Counted from the stretch's first letter, positions 1 to 12,243 are shown. The stretch: 64,000 nt of DNA from Thamnaconus septentrionalis (GCA_009823395.1 CM020519.1:15910501-15974500), one strand, 5' to 3'. Program-made: numbers and translations. The notes: generated from the letters alone by a model not told the origin.

Positions 1-93
1 GTGTTGTAATTAGTAATTAGAGGCGGTGCAATCTTTTTTTTTAAATTCTTTTCAAGTTATACTAATCTTTCTGAGAAACCTTCTGAAAGGTGA

Positions 94-112
94 ACACACA
101 CACACACACACA

Positions 113-162
<50 letters not shown>
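94..162. repeat. (CA)n microsatellite
   Basis: Near-perfect CA dinucleotide run of about 69 bp with one short GCGC interruption near 113-116. Reading frames through it encode only alternating His/Thr and are not genes. Confidence 0.97.
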
Positions 163-164
<2 letters not shown>

Positions 165-1137
165 TATTGTCCAAAGGTCACCAGTATGTCAGTAAATAGC
201 ATCCTATATTGGACGGAGCCCTCTGACAGGTCATGACTTACAAAGCTATAAAGATGCCCCGTAAACAATACAGGAGCATTATCTCACTCAACACTCCCTT
301 TATTGAAGGAAGCTTGCTTGTAATTTACAGTCCTGGTTTGGATACAGCTCTGCACACCAGATATTATCATTTATTTAGAAGACATGCCCGTCAGAGGCAC
401 ACATGTCAGTGCTTGTTTGCCAAAGCATGAGAAGCTGCCATTCATAATGGATGATATTTAGTCATCACTCAATGACCTCAGTTTTGTATGCTGCCTCCGA
501 GCTGCAGGAAAGACAGCGGATGACAACGGATGTGCCTGTGTGCAAATACAGTAAAACATTGAACAGGTGTTCCGGCCTTTGCCTTTGTACGCGCCTTTAA
601 CTGCTCACTTTCAGGATGCTTTCCGGCTCCCCATGCTCACTTGAGAAATGAGTTGCTGATTTAAATTCACAACACCTGAAGGCTTTTTATTTGTGTCAGC
701 TCGGGAAAAAAAAAATATCTGCAGCGTGCCTTTAAGAGGTCTCACTCCAGTGGCAAGGAGCTGAATCACAAAAACAACGCCAACCTATTTTCCATGTGTG
801 GCTATTTCCCATCTTTTCCATCTTAGCGGTGCCAGGGAGAGCAAAGGCTGATGCAACAGTGCCATCATGCGGACAAAAAGACACAGTGCTCTGTCTCCAC
901 GAGACGCAGGACTCACGCCGTCTTATATGATATTAGATTTTTTATTTTATTTTTTTTAATAAAAAGGAAATAAGACTTACAAAACCTAATTTCAATTTAA
1001 TAAAATTATTTTTAACTGGGTGACCTACATTTGTCAGTGGGGCACATAATGCATGTGTACAAAAGCACCAACTGCACACGCACTGATGCAGATAAACACC
1101 TGCTCCTGCAAGGTCCATATGCGCCCCAGCGTCAAAT

Positions 1138-1139
<2 letters not shown>
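163..1139. other. Gene-free unique sequence
   Basis: No coding exon, RNA gene or transposon end recognised. Short A and T runs occur near 700 and 940-960. Frames here are short and have no protein-like composition. Confidence 0.6.

Positions 1140-1192
<53 letters not shown>
1140..1192. repeat. (CA)n microsatellite
   Basis: Perfect CA run of about 53 bp. Apparent frames of 80-97 codons crossing it on both strands are products of the repeat. Confidence 0.97.
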
Positions 1193-1193
<1 letters not shown>

Positions 1194-3207
1194 CGCACAT
1201 ACGCGTGCACGCACACGCGCGGTTTTTGCCGGTCAGCTGTGATAGGCTTCAGCTGTGCTGTTCCCCAGCAGAGGCGAGTCAATCACTTTTGACCTTTCCG
1301 TCTCTGCTGACCTTTTCAGATTGAGATGCTGTGGAAGCGTTTTCAAAGGGGGAACATGTGAACCGCATTCGCCGAAAAGGACGACAGAGTGGAATAGGAC
1401 CGAGCGAGAACATGAAGTGCCGAATGCTGCGGAACGTATGCAAATCTAGTCTGGTAATCATACTTAATTGTTCTGTTCGAAGCGGGAAAAAGGGAGGTCA
1501 GGCATGAATGCACAGTGTCACTTTTCGCGGCACTGTATGCATCTCAATCATCCTTCAAAAATGAATGGAACACAGTAATGGAGTGTAATTACATCGCTAA
1601 TTGTAATACATCGATGTGGCGGCCACTGCAACGTGCACCTTGCTTAGCCGCATTTCAGTGGAAAAATGTATCAGTGTGAGGTCTTACACTGAGAAAACAG
1701 CTACGTCACCCACTTAAATTCTAGCCAGGAGCTTTGTGGTTGGAGAAGGATTGCATAACATCAGCATTCAAGGGAGCTGCCGAAAAACCTTCAAGGTCGA
1801 ACAACTCTTTAAAACAAAACGGTTCTCAGAATGAGGGATTAAGTCTTGAATTTAATTGCCTTGAATTCAAGCATTAAGTGGTCAAAAAAAAAATTGCAGT
1901 GGTGATTATTGTTTAGGAATTCTTAAAAGTTAAGAACACGGAACCACTTCTGATGGAGGTGAAGAAGCAAAGAACGATTACTGACTCATTTTTGTTTGCT
2001 CAACGACAAAAAAAAATGAAAAACTTTGATATAGATCAGGTGCCGTAAATGTCAAGTCAACTATTCAGAGCAATATAAAGTGAACCAAACATCTAAAAAC
2101 AGTGGACAATTGGACAGACATCAAGTAACAAAAATAAGTATAATACAAAAAAAATCCATGCAAACTATATGACAGTTCAATCAAAAATATCTTATCAATG
2201 TCATTAATATCCAATAAAAAAAAATAATAAATGACCAGTTCACAGTTCCTTATGGCGTCCCTCCACTAATTCAAATTATAACTGAAAAATATTGCAGTTT
2301 AAGTAATCATCCTTTTCTCATGTGGATGCTACATTTGCAGTATACCTATAGGTTTAACAGCAATCGGTCAAATGTGATGTAATGTGTACATAAACTGTAG
2401 TTCAATTTCTTTAAACCCTACCATCTCCACTGGTGATAAAGTTGCACCCGGCAAAATAAAGAAACACATGTGGCTATGCAGAGCACAAATTAACTCCCCA
2501 AAATACAACAAAAAAGACAACTGGACTGGTGATGGTGTCAACAAATTCCTTTGTCAGTGTATGTACAGGCCCAAGTGGGGTGAGGAAGGAAATGGAGAGA
2601 TGAGGTAGAACAGCAGGCGACAACGCCAGGAGGTGGTAGGAAGCGTCTAGACATATCTCAAACGGAGAGTCATGGACCTTCAGTCCGGGGCAAGGAGCTT
2701 ATTGTGCTCAAAGTCACCACAAGAGGGCATGTTCCCTCTGCCTGAACGGTCATAGAGTTGATGTTTCTCATGTTTCTTTGTTTGTTTAATTTAGCCTCTA
2801 TATATTTTATTCTTCTTCATGATTTGCGTTTATACGCTCTACTACACTGCACAGTTGTTTGCTATCAACACTGATGTGCCAGTCCCCCCCCCCCAAGGTT
2901 CTGTGTACCCCAAGGAGATATCCAAAATAAAATGAACTGCCTCAAAGCAAGAAAGGCTCAGTTCTTTGTGTGCGGAGGGCGGATGTTTCCCCTGTTTCTG
3001 CGTGGGTTCTTTTTAGGAACTCCAGCTTTCAGGAACAGAACCCTCAGAGGTGGCAAAAGTATTCAAATTCCATCCAGAAATAAAAGTACAGATACTTGTG
3101 TACAAACAATACCCTGTTAAAAGCCCTGATTCAACTCCTTGGATGCTTTTCCACTTTTCTGAGCTCTAAATACTGTTACAATGTTGAACCCTACTATCCT
3201 TTTAGAT
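1193..3207. other. Gene-free AT-rich sequence
   Basis: No gene recognised. It holds a C homopolymer near 2885-2895 and several A runs (about 1885, 2010, 2215). Frames stay below 75 codons and look random. Confidence 0.6.
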
Positions 3208-3300
3208 CAGGGGTACTCACACATTTTCAACATGCAAGCTACTTTTAAAATGACCAAGTCAAAAAGATCCACCTACTATAAAATAGGAAAACATATTAAT
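3208..3300 (+). mobile_element. hAT-like 5' terminus, partial
   Basis: The stretch starts with CAGGGGTACTCACAC and continues as sequence typical of a common fish hAT-derived non-autonomous element. I found no matching opposite end, so this is probably a truncated copy or one disrupted by the retroelement that follows about 300 bp downstream. Family recognition is from memory of fish repeats. Confidence 0.4.
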
Positions 3301-3528
3301 TCAGAAATATATTTGTAGTCCAGTGATAAATAAAGAAAGAAAGAAAGGATTAAATGGGTCAACATGTTCCCATTTGCATGTATGCTTATCATTGCACAGA
3401 AAACTCATGGTTTAAAATTGTTAAGGTTATATCTGGCTATGTTTTATTTTATCAGTAAAAGTATGTTTACGTTAATATGTTTTGCTGTATATTTTTGTGT
3501 TTTTCAGCACATAGATTGGGGATAATTG

Positions 3529-3533
3529 GTGTG

Positions 3534-3569
<36 letters not shown>
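3529..3569. repeat. (GT)n microsatellite
   Basis: GT run of about 41 bp with one GC interruption, directly upstream of or inside the likely LTR of the Gypsy element. Confidence 0.95.
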
Positions 3570-3771
3570 GAACGCAGAAGTTTTGCTAGCAGCTGTTGTA
3601 ATATCTGATGGGACTATATTATCATAGGCGGAGTGATCTGCACGAGTATCCAGGACCAGTGTAATAATACACACGGTTGTGATGTGTCTCCTGCTAGTAC
3701 CTTGATAAAACGAAGTTCAACTTTACCTCAAGGCCTCCTCATTATTGTGTGGTTTATGTGATAACACTTCA
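3570..3771 (+). mobile_element. Probable 3' part of a Gypsy 5' LTR
   Basis: The segment ends in CA immediately before TGGTGGCAGCGG at 3772-3783. That is the usual arrangement of an LTR end followed by a primer-binding site, which begins TGG because tRNAs end in CCA. An ATAAAA sequence near 3704 could be part of a polyadenylation signal. The 5' limit is uncertain, and no matching 3' LTR is visible after the integrase at 6005, so the LTR call rests on the junction and the downstream pol genes. Confidence 0.5.
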
Positions 3772-3783
3772 TGGTGGCAGCGG
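3772..3783 (+). promoter_or_regulatory. Putative retroelement primer-binding site
   Basis: TGGTGGCAGCGG starts right after the CA that closes the LTR. It would pair with the 3' end of a tRNA acceptor stem. The priming tRNA cannot be assigned here. Confidence 0.5.
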
Positions 3784-3912
3784 AAAACAATCGCCGTACA
3801 GGACTGCTTGCGATTAACGAGACTTTAAAGTAAACTTGTCCAAGGCTAACATTACAATCGCCTGAGCTGAGACTCCGACGATTGAGCGGATAGCAGGTGC
3901 GAGCAACACGGT

Positions 3913-4236
3913 GTGGCCAGCATGGCCGACGACATCGTCGTATACGGGAAAGACGAGGAGGAGCACAACAGAAACCTGACTGCGCTAATGGAGCGAGCTG
4001 CAGAAGCAGGTATGGTGGTCAACAGCGACAAGTGTATTATCAAGCAGAACAACATCTCATTCTTTGGCAACGTGTACACTGACAGTGGCATAAAACCAGA
4101 CCCTGCAAAAATAAGAGACATCCAGAAAAATGCCAACACCACTGAACAAAGATAAACTGCATAGATTCATAGGAATGCTAACTTACCTTGCCACATACAT
4201 AGTTTGCAGGAAACACGCACACACTTCGAGGGCTGC
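3913..4236 (+). pseudogene. pol: Gypsy reverse transcriptase, C-terminal part
   Basis: Reverse transcriptase copies element RNA into DNA in cytoplasmic particles. Only the end of the domain remains. The readable frame opens at the catalytic box, M-A-D-D-I-V-V-Y-G, where the family has an aromatic residue first (Y/F-x-D-D), so the fingers and most of the palm are missing. It continues through the K-C-x-x-x-x-x-x-x-F-x-G region typical of Ty3/Gypsy RT up to about 4155. The thumb/connection sequence (H-R-F-I-G-M-L-T-Y-L-A) then follows in another frame near 4150-4210. Only about 130 bp separate the primer-binding site from this point, so gag, protease and the RT N-terminus are deleted. Not functional. 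Confidence 0.85.
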
Positions 4237-4652
4237 AGAAAAATGACGCTCTGTGGATATGGGAAGCCGACCACCAGAAATGCTTCGACGACCTGAAATC
4301 TGCCATCACAGAGGACGCATGCCTGAAATACTATGACGCTAGCACACCACTGACACTGGAAGTGGACGCATCACAGAAAGGCCTGGGCATTGCACTAGTA
4401 CAGAACAACAGACCCATTGCATTCGGATCAAAGACCTTGACTGACTGCCAATCCAGGTACAGTAACATTGAACGCGAAATGCTTGCAATAGTTTATGGAA
4501 TGCAGAGATACCATACCTACCTGTACGGAAAGTCATTCACTGTGATCACAGACCACAAGCCACTTGTCACCATCTGCTCGAAACCTCTGCACGCTGCACT
4601 GCCCCGACTCCAGCGTATGCTGATTAAAACCAAGGCTACAACTAAGAGGTGA
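4237..4652 (+). pseudogene. pol: Gypsy RNase H domain
   Basis: RNase H removes the RNA strand during reverse transcription. In this frame the Gypsy order is clear: an RT/RNase H linker with A-L-W-x-W, then the first catalytic Asp in V-D-A-S (codon 4365-4367), the Glu in I-E-R-E-M-L-A, and Asp in T-D-H-K-P-L. The domain is nearly complete. The frame differs from that of the upstream RT piece, and it ends in a stop at 4650-4652, just before a spacer that reads into the integrase in yet other frames. Identification as Ty3/Gypsy is firm; the clade is not assigned. Confidence 0.88.
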
Positions 4653-4672
4653 AGTACTGACCTGGAGCAGAA

Positions 4673-5340
4673 ATGGTCCTGGCAGACACCCTCAGTCGAC
4701 TGCCAAACCCCGAAAACGACGGTGACATCGAGCTGGATGAAAGGATAGATGGCATCGAAACTGAATTTGAAGATGCTGAGAAGCACACCATCGCCATTGT
4801 AAACTTTTCGCCTGAAAAGCAAAATGCTCTGCGCAAACTGCTGACGATCCAAAGCTCTGTGCACTGATAGAACTCATTCATCAAGGATGGCCCGAAAACA
4901 TCAAGGACTTACCCAAAGATCTACGTCCATACTGGTCCTTCAGAGGTGAACTCGCTACGGAATCAGGAGTCATCTTCAAAGGCAGACAGGTACTAATCCC
5001 CGACACCATGACTGCAGACATTCTCACACAGTTACACGTAGCACACCAAGGTATAGAAAAAAAACACGCCGACTGGCAAGAAAAAGTGTGTATTGGGTTA
5101 AAATGAATGATGACGATTGATCGAGAGAGTTTGCAGATTGTGCAGCGTGTGTGCAGAACACCAAGACGCAAATCCAAAACAACCTCTCAAGCCACATTGG
5201 GATACCATCCAGACCATGGCAATCAATAGCCTCAGATCTATTTGAAATCAACGGCCGTCACTATCTATTGACCGTAAACAGGTTCTCAAAGTACCCACTG
5301 TGGACGAAATGACCACTCCAGTATCCAGCAATACAGTCAC
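4673..5340 (+). pseudogene. pol: Gypsy integrase N-terminal zinc-binding part and first catalytic Asp
   Basis: After the RNase H, the D-T-L-S-R-L-P linker (about 4684) leads into the integrase N-terminus. Codons from 4864 read L-I-E-L-I-H-Q-G-W-P and then the His pair of the HHCC zinc finger (L-H-x-A-H-Q-G). An A8 run near 5057-5064 breaks the frame. The Cys pair (C-x-x-C) and the core sequence S-D-L-F-E-I, whose Asp codon is 5235-5237, follow in a shifted frame. Integrase joins element DNA to the chromosome; this copy cannot be translated as one protein. Confidence 0.82.
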
Positions 5341-5346
5341 AAAAAA

Positions 5347-6005
5347 ATGCAGTCTTACATGTCCTTATTCGGAAGACCGGATGAAATCCTAACAGACAAC
5401 GGACCACAGTACATGGGACAGACTTTCCAAGCATTCATGAAAAGATGGGGAATAACACATGTCACCAGCTCTCCCCACTACTCCAAAAGTAATGGATTCA
5501 TCGAAAGACACATTAAAGGCATTGTCAAGAAAGCACAACAAAACAAAAGCGACCTCCACATAGCTTTGCTGCAAGTCAGAGCAACACCTATTGACAGCAA
5601 GCTGCCTTCACCTGCAGAACTGCTCTTTGGCAGACCTGTCACCACCCTACTGCCAAGCCGAGTAGAGTTAGCAGCTGTGACGAAAACGTAAAACGCAAAA
5701 GTGTAAGGAGTCAAGGAGCTACATCATCCAAACACCCAATGGACATATGATGAGGCGCTGCAGGAAGGAGCCACCTGCGTGGACCATACAACGCAGAGGC
5801 ACAACAACGGACTGTGATCAGAACATACCTGGCAGTACCACAAACGTTGGATGAGCACCAAGAGGGTTACAGTGAACAGACAGAGACTACACCATCCTGT
5901 GAACCAGTAGCCAAACCATCTGGCCACAACAACCCTCAGCCAGTCCGTACTCGATTCGGAAGGGCTGTGGTTAAGCCCACGCACTTCAGAGACTATGTCC
6001 AGTAG
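5347..6005 (+). pseudogene. pol: Gypsy integrase catalytic core and C-terminus
   Basis: This frame carries the rest of the DDE triad: the second Asp in T-D-N-G-P-Q (codon 5395-5397) and the Glu in G-F-I-E-R-H (codon 5503-5505). It continues to L-L-F-G-R-P, a conserved Gypsy integrase block, and stops at about 5691. Another A run (5340-5347) separates it from the first Asp. A further frame, 5814-6005, ends with basic sequence (R-T-R-F-G-R-A-V-V-K-P) typical of the chromodomain-less Gypsy integrase tail, and stops at 6003-6005. At least four frame changes from RT to here show long decay. Confidence 0.87.
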
Positions 6006-6338
6006 GAAGTATAAGCAACTTTATTTAGAGCACAACTTTTGCTCACCTTTTGAGACTGAATGTTTGAAATATGTTCTCTACATGTGAAATACATTCCTCT
6101 TGCCATTTGACAGTGATTTAATGACAGATGAATATACAGTTGAATTGATGTGTGTTTACCATTATTAGTCCTTTACCACATTTCTGAGTCATTACTATTG
6201 CCATGTGTCTTAAAATACTAGAAAAAAGGTTTGCCTACCGAAGACTGTCATCTACCTTGCCTGCCTTTGACCAGCCTGTTCTGCCTGTTTCCTGATTGCC
6301 TGCATTTGACCCGCCTGCTCTGCCTCTCTCTCTCTCTC

Positions 6339-6388
6339 TGAGGCAGGGTGACACATTGGACAAGTCGCTAGTTCAACACAGGGCCAAG
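6339..6388 (-). mobile_element. L2/Maui-type LINE 3' fragment
   Basis: Short stretch (GGCAGGGTGACACATTGGAC, then a 'GTCGCTAGTTCAACACAGGG' type continuation) that closely matches part of the fuller copy at 16354-16551. Orientation is inferred from that copy. Confidence 0.6.
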
Positions 6389-8561
6389 TTTATTCATATT
6401 TTCTATTTAGTAAATGGTAAATTTAGATTTTGTTGTAGGTCCCAGATTCGTCCGTCAGGTCAGCTGGTAGAGCTGTTTTTTTTTTGTTTTTTTTAAGTGA
6501 AATTTGATTTCTTTCTGAAAACGTTTTTTTTAGTATGCTGATTGTGGGTTTTGTTTTCTGTTTTCCAAATTCCCGTGTTGTTTTAAGGTTGAGGTGCTTT
6601 TCATTCCTGCAAGCGTAAAAAAATAAAAAATAATCAAGATCGATTTTAAAGTCACAGTGTGGAAAATCCTGCCATCTAGTGGTCAGATTTTAGATTGCAG
6701 TGCTCATTTGCACACCCTCCCTCTCCCAAGCTTGCCTTGAACTATGTTGGCCACATTCACTCTAAATACAAAATGGGCTGGATTGTCCACACCAGGCTTC
6801 CTTACAAATATAGTAGTGCAAGATGGCAGCTAACTGTGAGCAAGGCCATTGCTATATGTAGGTTCTTACACATAAATAAGAACTGTTTTATGGGTAAAAA
6901 AAAACAAAAAACAAATTACTTTTATTGTAGTATGAGTATACACTTTGATCTATATATTTATGGGCAGAATATTAAGCTTTTAACAATGTACACTGGACCA
7001 TTAAGTCACTCACTTTCTTGTCCTTGGTAACACATAGCTAGCTAGCTGCAAAGAAGAGAGTAAACAACACAACAAAAGGATGGGCTAAAAAAAATTTAAA
7101 TGACAGATATTTGTATATGTTTCTGCTGTTGATATGTGTTTCTAAATTGTTACTGAATTTCCTTTCATTTCCATTCATATATCATATCCATTTATAACAT
7201 TTCAGAGGACAAACAGACCAGAAAAGGGCAGCCTGTCTCATAAAATGTTATAGTTCTGACATTGAAGAGGAAGCTGGGGATTTGATGTGTCGGCACTCGC
7301 AGTTAATTGATTGACATGGATCAATAAGAAAAGATGGACAAAAAAAAAAAAGAAGTTGGTCCTGAATGTAGAAAAAGAAAGAGGGAAAATGAGGTGGCAT
7401 GCCAAGGCTGGCAAGGGATGCAGTTAAACAAAAGGGTTGGATGATTTACAGATGAGCCGTCTGTACTTTGAGGCTTGCAATTATTCATGTTAACAGACTA
7501 GCCAGCACATGTTAACACTGGGAATGTAGTGGCCAAATGGGGGTTTAAGGCTAGTTTTGAAGATACAAAGCCAACGTTGCTGAGCTTTAAACTGGAGAAT
7601 ATAAGATTGTCTAAATTTTATTAAAGATTAAATAACATTATTATAGGGGGGCACCAGAATTCTTGCTGCATACCCCCCCAACACTGGGTCGCTGCTCCCC
7701 TGTGCAGCTGTGTGCGTAAGAAAACACAATGGATTTCTATTGATATCTGTATCCCCCTATGATGAAGCGATTGTGAAACAATGGAGTAATATTTTTTATG
7801 GCAAATGTTTGTTTACCAATAATACTTGCATGCACACATGCAGCTAGTACTGTTTGTTCTGTAAGAGTTACACAATGTACGATTTGGAATGCAGAACATG
7901 ACATGAAGTTGGCCAACACACATTGTGGATTTACCTCACGTGGAAGAATGCTTAGCATCAGGCACAAGCTGGAAGAAGTTCTTGGAGACAACACTGCTCA
8001 CTGCAGATTGCATGTGCATTTTAGCAAGTAAAAAGTAGCATGCAGTGCCCGCCATCCATCCATCCATCCATCCATTTTAAATCAAAAAAAATGCTGCATG
8101 TGTAAACAGTCTTGCTGACGCGCCATGTTGAACATCTCAAAAAAAGACTCCATCAGAAATATTTGGAATATGGGAAAGAAAATCAAATACATTAACAAAA
8201 GGTAATTGGGTAAACCTCTCTCTCTCAGGAGATCAATCAGATATTTTTCTGCCAGTTTAGCCAATTAGCGGCGAGCTGTGAGAGCACAGCAGCCCCATGC
8301 AACACTCACCAAATGTGAACGCAGTGCCATTCTTCATTCTTTTTTTTTAATGAGGAAACACCACACAGCTCTGATGAAACAAGGGGATTCTTCCACTGCC
8401 TCTCAGTGACAAACTTAATCTGGTGAAGTAGGCACTTAGATTCACTCGATAGCTTTGTATTAATTTCAAGATTCTGTGGAAATCTGTTTACTTTTTGTGG
8501 TTTATGGTTCGTTGTGGCTTTTAAGTGGCTTATACATAGAAGCTGGTTTCTATCATCTTCA
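6389..8561. other. Gene-free AT-rich sequence
   Basis: No gene recognised. The stretch has T and A runs (6478-6495, 7341-7352), a GCTAGCTAGCTG cluster near 7039, and a short CCAT repeat at 8052-8075. That repeat resembles the terminal repeat of L2-type LINEs, but no LINE body is attached. Confidence 0.55.
6669..6682 (-). promoter_or_regulatory. CTCF-core-like motif
   Basis: Read on the minus strand this is CCACTAGATGGCAG, matching the vertebrate CTCF core consensus at all 14 positions. Occupancy is unknown, and such motifs also occur in fish repeats. Confidence 0.4.
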
Positions 8562-8640
8562 TCCAATTTATTTATATACCACATTTTAAAAACCACAGGG
8601 CCAAAGTGCTGTGCATTGGGCCATACAAATAATTTAAACA
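8562..8640. repeat. Dispersed interspersed repeat fragment
   Basis: Sequence of the form 'ATTTATTTATATACCACATT ... CCAAAGTGCTGTGCA', a motif I recognise as a frequent fish interspersed repeat, probably a LINE end. The family is not assigned with confidence. A related piece lies at 34019-34085. Confidence 0.4.
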
Positions 8641-9101
8641 ACTGAATTCTGGTGGGGGAAAGGTTGGACCAAGGCACAAGCTTAGAGTGGCAGCAGACTT
8701 TGGACCGATTATTTAGTTGCCGTCAGTAGATGAAGTAAGGAGGTGGAGCACGGACACTGAAGCCAGGAGAGAAGCAAAAGCAGTTAGACGGTGGCTGAGT
8801 GGAGCCTTGCAGCAGGTCCAGGGAGGCAGCATGCAGTGCAGGAGAGTTTTCCTGGGATGAAAGGCTGATGGTTAAATCCAGACAGCAAAAAGGTGGGATT
8901 TGGATCAAGCGGGTCGAAGAACCGCTTTTTCGGTGAGCAGCCTGGCAGCTGTTGCCACTGTGATAACTGCAACGATCTGGCAGGGAGCGGCTGGAGAACC
9001 GGGCTTTTAAAGCAGAGGGTTGATAAGGATGAACAGCATCAGGTGTGTGACGATCTGCAGCTGCCTGCACCTGATGCCCGCCCCTGCAGAAAGACAGATA
9101 G

Positions 9102-9104
<3 letters not shown>

Positions 9105-9159
<55 letters not shown>
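9105..9159. repeat. (CA)n microsatellite
   Basis: Perfect AC run of about 55 bp. Long minus-strand frames over it (up to 189 codons) contain a poly-Val/Cys block and are spurious. Confidence 0.97.
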
Positions 9160-9164
<5 letters not shown>

Positions 9165-11466
9165 AAGAGAGGGAAGGGAATCCACACAAAAGGCAGACTG
9201 CTGTTGTGGATATGACAAATAGTTGTATAACAAAGTAAATGAAATAAGAATAATGATAATAATGACAACAACAATGATAATACAGATTGCATTTAAGATG
9301 CATCTTGCATGGATTGATGTATTTTTTTTTTTTTTAATGTTTGATGTCTTCGGCATGCTTAAAAAAGGTCCAATCAAGAGAAATGTCAAACATAATGCAT
9401 CAGTTATTTCTTTGAGCTTAGGGGAAACATAGTTAGCAGCTGCTTGAACTGAGCACAGAGTGAATTAAATATGCACTTGGAACCACAAACAAACTAGCGA
9501 CCTCTGAGTGACAGAAATACACTGTTGTGAATCTTTTACCTGCTGCTGAGGTTTTTGTTCTTCTGCTATCGATTGTATTTCTGCTTCTGTTTTTTTTTTT
9601 TTTTAATTCATTATATCCATGGGAATCAACATATGGCACTTTGTTAAAATGCCACAATGTTTCTTTCCTGTTCCCATTTCTCAACCTTTGGTACGGTTTG
9701 CGGCTGCATGGGTTTCAATCTAAAACAGACAGAGGCACAGCTGGTACCACAACCACATCCCTGACACACACACACGCGGCCAATGACTCTAACTTGAAAA
9801 CAACTGAACTCTAGCCTTTGAGGCAAACACCTCCCTAATTTAACAAAACATCAACACGATATGGTGCAGGCTTTTTCCAAAACTATAGTTACTTAGTTAG
9901 TTGTAATCCAATTTATATACAAAATTTGGTATCAATCTGAATCTTCAGCAGTACCTCCATAAATAAAAATAAATAAATAAATTTGAGTACAAATAGTTTA
10001 AACTATGAAATCATGTTGATCAAGAAGGATCATTTTAATGATAATTTATCATGTATATTAATTTTGATCGCAAGAACATTATTTTAAACAAATGGGCTTT
10101 TAGTTGCAGTGCCGACAGTAAACAGTAGATGGCAGTGTCGCACCATCTGCGCTGCCGATTTTTGCCGCGGTGATTTGTCCAACAAATCCTATCAGCGCCG
10201 ACGCATGATGTCTGTCATGCGTGTTGTGCACTGCAGTTCCTGCTCACGAACGCTTACATCCGCGGCAACCCTTATTATCCCCCCCCCCGATTCCCGTTTT
10301 ACATGTTAAGTGGAGCCCCTTTGCACTTGCAGAGTCACAGAACTGCTTCTGTTGGGGATATGCAAATACGTCCGGTCAGTGTTGGAGTCCACTGACTGTA
10401 CAGAGGCACCGCGTTCTGATAAATAGTGCAGATACGACACCAGATGCATTCTGCTCCCAGCAGGTGTCACTGCAAATTCATCACAGCTTACTCTCCCACA
10501 CTGTGCGTCCAGGAGCGTGCCCTCATCGTTGGTGCATTCCGACAGCACGTATCATCGTCACCATCTTACACCAGTGGCACGTTCTGGAAAACAAAAGGTT
10601 TGAAAGCACCGACAATTTCATTGAATTAGGATTGTTGGAAGTGCAACAGATATGATAACCTTTGCGTCAAGGTCAAGCAAAGAGTTTTGCAGCAATTAGT
10701 ATTTTCTATTGCCAATTTTAGCAGCACTGCGCCTTTAAACCCCACCCCTTTTGTGTCCTTTTCTTGTTGCTGCCAATGATGAATTCAGCAATGGAGCTTA
10801 TTGTTATGACCCATTGTGGGCTCAGTAGTCAATTCAACAGGAACTTTAAGCATGATGGTCACCAAAGCCAGTGTTTCTGTCATGATGCACTGTGAAAATC
10901 TTAATTTATGTGGATATTAAAAAAGTAGTAATTCTTACTATTGTTAAATGCAGTATTTCTTTCTGCTATAACGTTTCCATCCCTGGCTTTTGGGAGATAT
11001 GGCGTAGTGCAGTCAGAGTTTTAAGTGGAAATATTGTGTGGCTGCCCAGTCGTTCTGGACTGAGAAGCAACAAAAAGAATAACCAAACAAAAACAAACAA
11101 TTCTTGGACTCAAACAGATTGCTTGTGCTTCTCAGCAAATCATCATAATTGTATTATCCATATGTTTCAAATAAAGCTGGAATCAGAATTTTTTTTTCCA
11201 CCTCTCACGCAGATGACATTTCAGGCCTTCTCCACATGGAGACGAAAATGATCTATTTCCTTTTCCTCCCTTTTCTGTGACCACAACACCCTATCAAAAT
11301 GTTGTTTTCGTCCGCAGGAAAAACCACAGTAAACACTGTGGTGTTTATGTCAGCAGGAAAGTGGCCTTGCAACCCCTGATATAGGCATTCATAACACAAG
11401 ACAAGAGGGAGAAAAAGAAGATGAAGAAAAAGATGGCAGATGAGAAAGGAGACGTTAGTGTGGACC
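9160..11466. other. Gene-free sequence
   Basis: No exon recognised. It contains T runs (9321-9336, 9590-9604), an AAAT-rich stretch at 9961-9982, a C run at 10278-10287 and the CTCF-like motif at 10122. Confidence 0.55.
10122..10135 (+). promoter_or_regulatory. CTCF-core-like motif
   Basis: ACAGTAGATGGCAG matches the CTCF core consensus at 13 of 14 positions. Candidate only. Confidence 0.3.
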
Positions 11467-11467
11467 A

Positions 11468-11520
11468 GGGGCGTAGGCAAAAACTATTTTGGGTGGGCCG
11501 GTGCAACACTGGAAGGGCCA
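11468..11520 (+). mobile_element. hAT-like terminal fragment
   Basis: Begins CAGGGGCGTAGGC and runs into GGGTGGGCC, a common start of fish hAT elements. The matching other end was not found, so the length of the element is unknown. Confidence 0.4.
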
Positions 11521-12243
11521 CGTTTACCCCAGCAACAAGACTTATTAAAAGTGAAGTAGAATAAACTTTGCTTGGTCTAACCGTGGCAGGTGAAAACGCG
11601 CTAGCCAAGCTAACTGTCAGAACAAGACCAATTGGTTTTCATAAAAAGCGGCTGAGTCACCAGTTAGCGGCGTTCCGAGCAGCTGCGTGACACCACCGCG
11701 GGGGTGAATCTCTCAGCAAATCCTAGCAAAGTTTACGATGTGCAATTCCAGGGGGCCGTTCCTGTGGCACCTGAGCAAATGAACGTCCCTGTACCAACTT
11801 ATGCTTGATGGCAGTACCCGTGTTTACTGTCACGAGCGAGGTTAAATGACTGCCGCTGCTCCTCTGTCTGCGGCAGCGGCTGACATTTAGGCTTAATGAG
11901 GGAGAGGAGACGCTCGACAATGAAACTCAGCAGCGGCTACACTAAATTTTAAAACGCCAACGTTCCGGCCGCGTCGTAAAAAACAGAAAAGAAAGAAACG
12001 CGTCGGGAAGGTCACACTGAGAAGATTTGGGGCGTTTCCCGGTGCGCCTCCGCCAGTGACAGGAGTCAGCGCCAGCTAGGCCTTCTGTGCTGGCCTAAAC
12101 ATTCTTAGGAAAGTACATTTCCTCATAAATATGATAATAAAGTTATTCTCCATAGTTGTTATTTCACGTTATATAATATCCACTTGGTTGTGCTGCTTCC
12201 ATTGTTGTATATTGCAGCAGAGCTTTTACCCAATCATTTCTCA

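Larger units (their letters stand above)
3570..6230 (+). mobile_element. Internally deleted Ty3/Gypsy LTR retrotransposon
   Basis: The parts lie in Gypsy order: LTR end, primer-binding site, RT remnant, RNase H, integrase, and then about 220 bp of non-coding sequence with a purine stretch AGAAAAAAGG near 6220. No 3' LTR resembling 3570-3771 is seen downstream, where L2-like sequence begins by about 6339. The element is therefore truncated at its 3' end as well as deleted internally, and it cannot move by itself. Confidence 0.8.

Noticed and set aside
1034..1324. Overlapping frames of 80-97 codons on both strands
   Set aside because: They are produced by the (CA)n tract, giving His-Thr or Val-Cys repeats.
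8723..9389. Minus-strand frames up to 189 codons
   Set aside because: They cross the (CA)n tract and contain a poly-Val/Cys block; no domain or splice structure.
10109..10655. 144-codon frame near 10.2-10.7 kb
   Set aside because: No protein motif, no splice support, and a C homopolymer inside; treated as chance.
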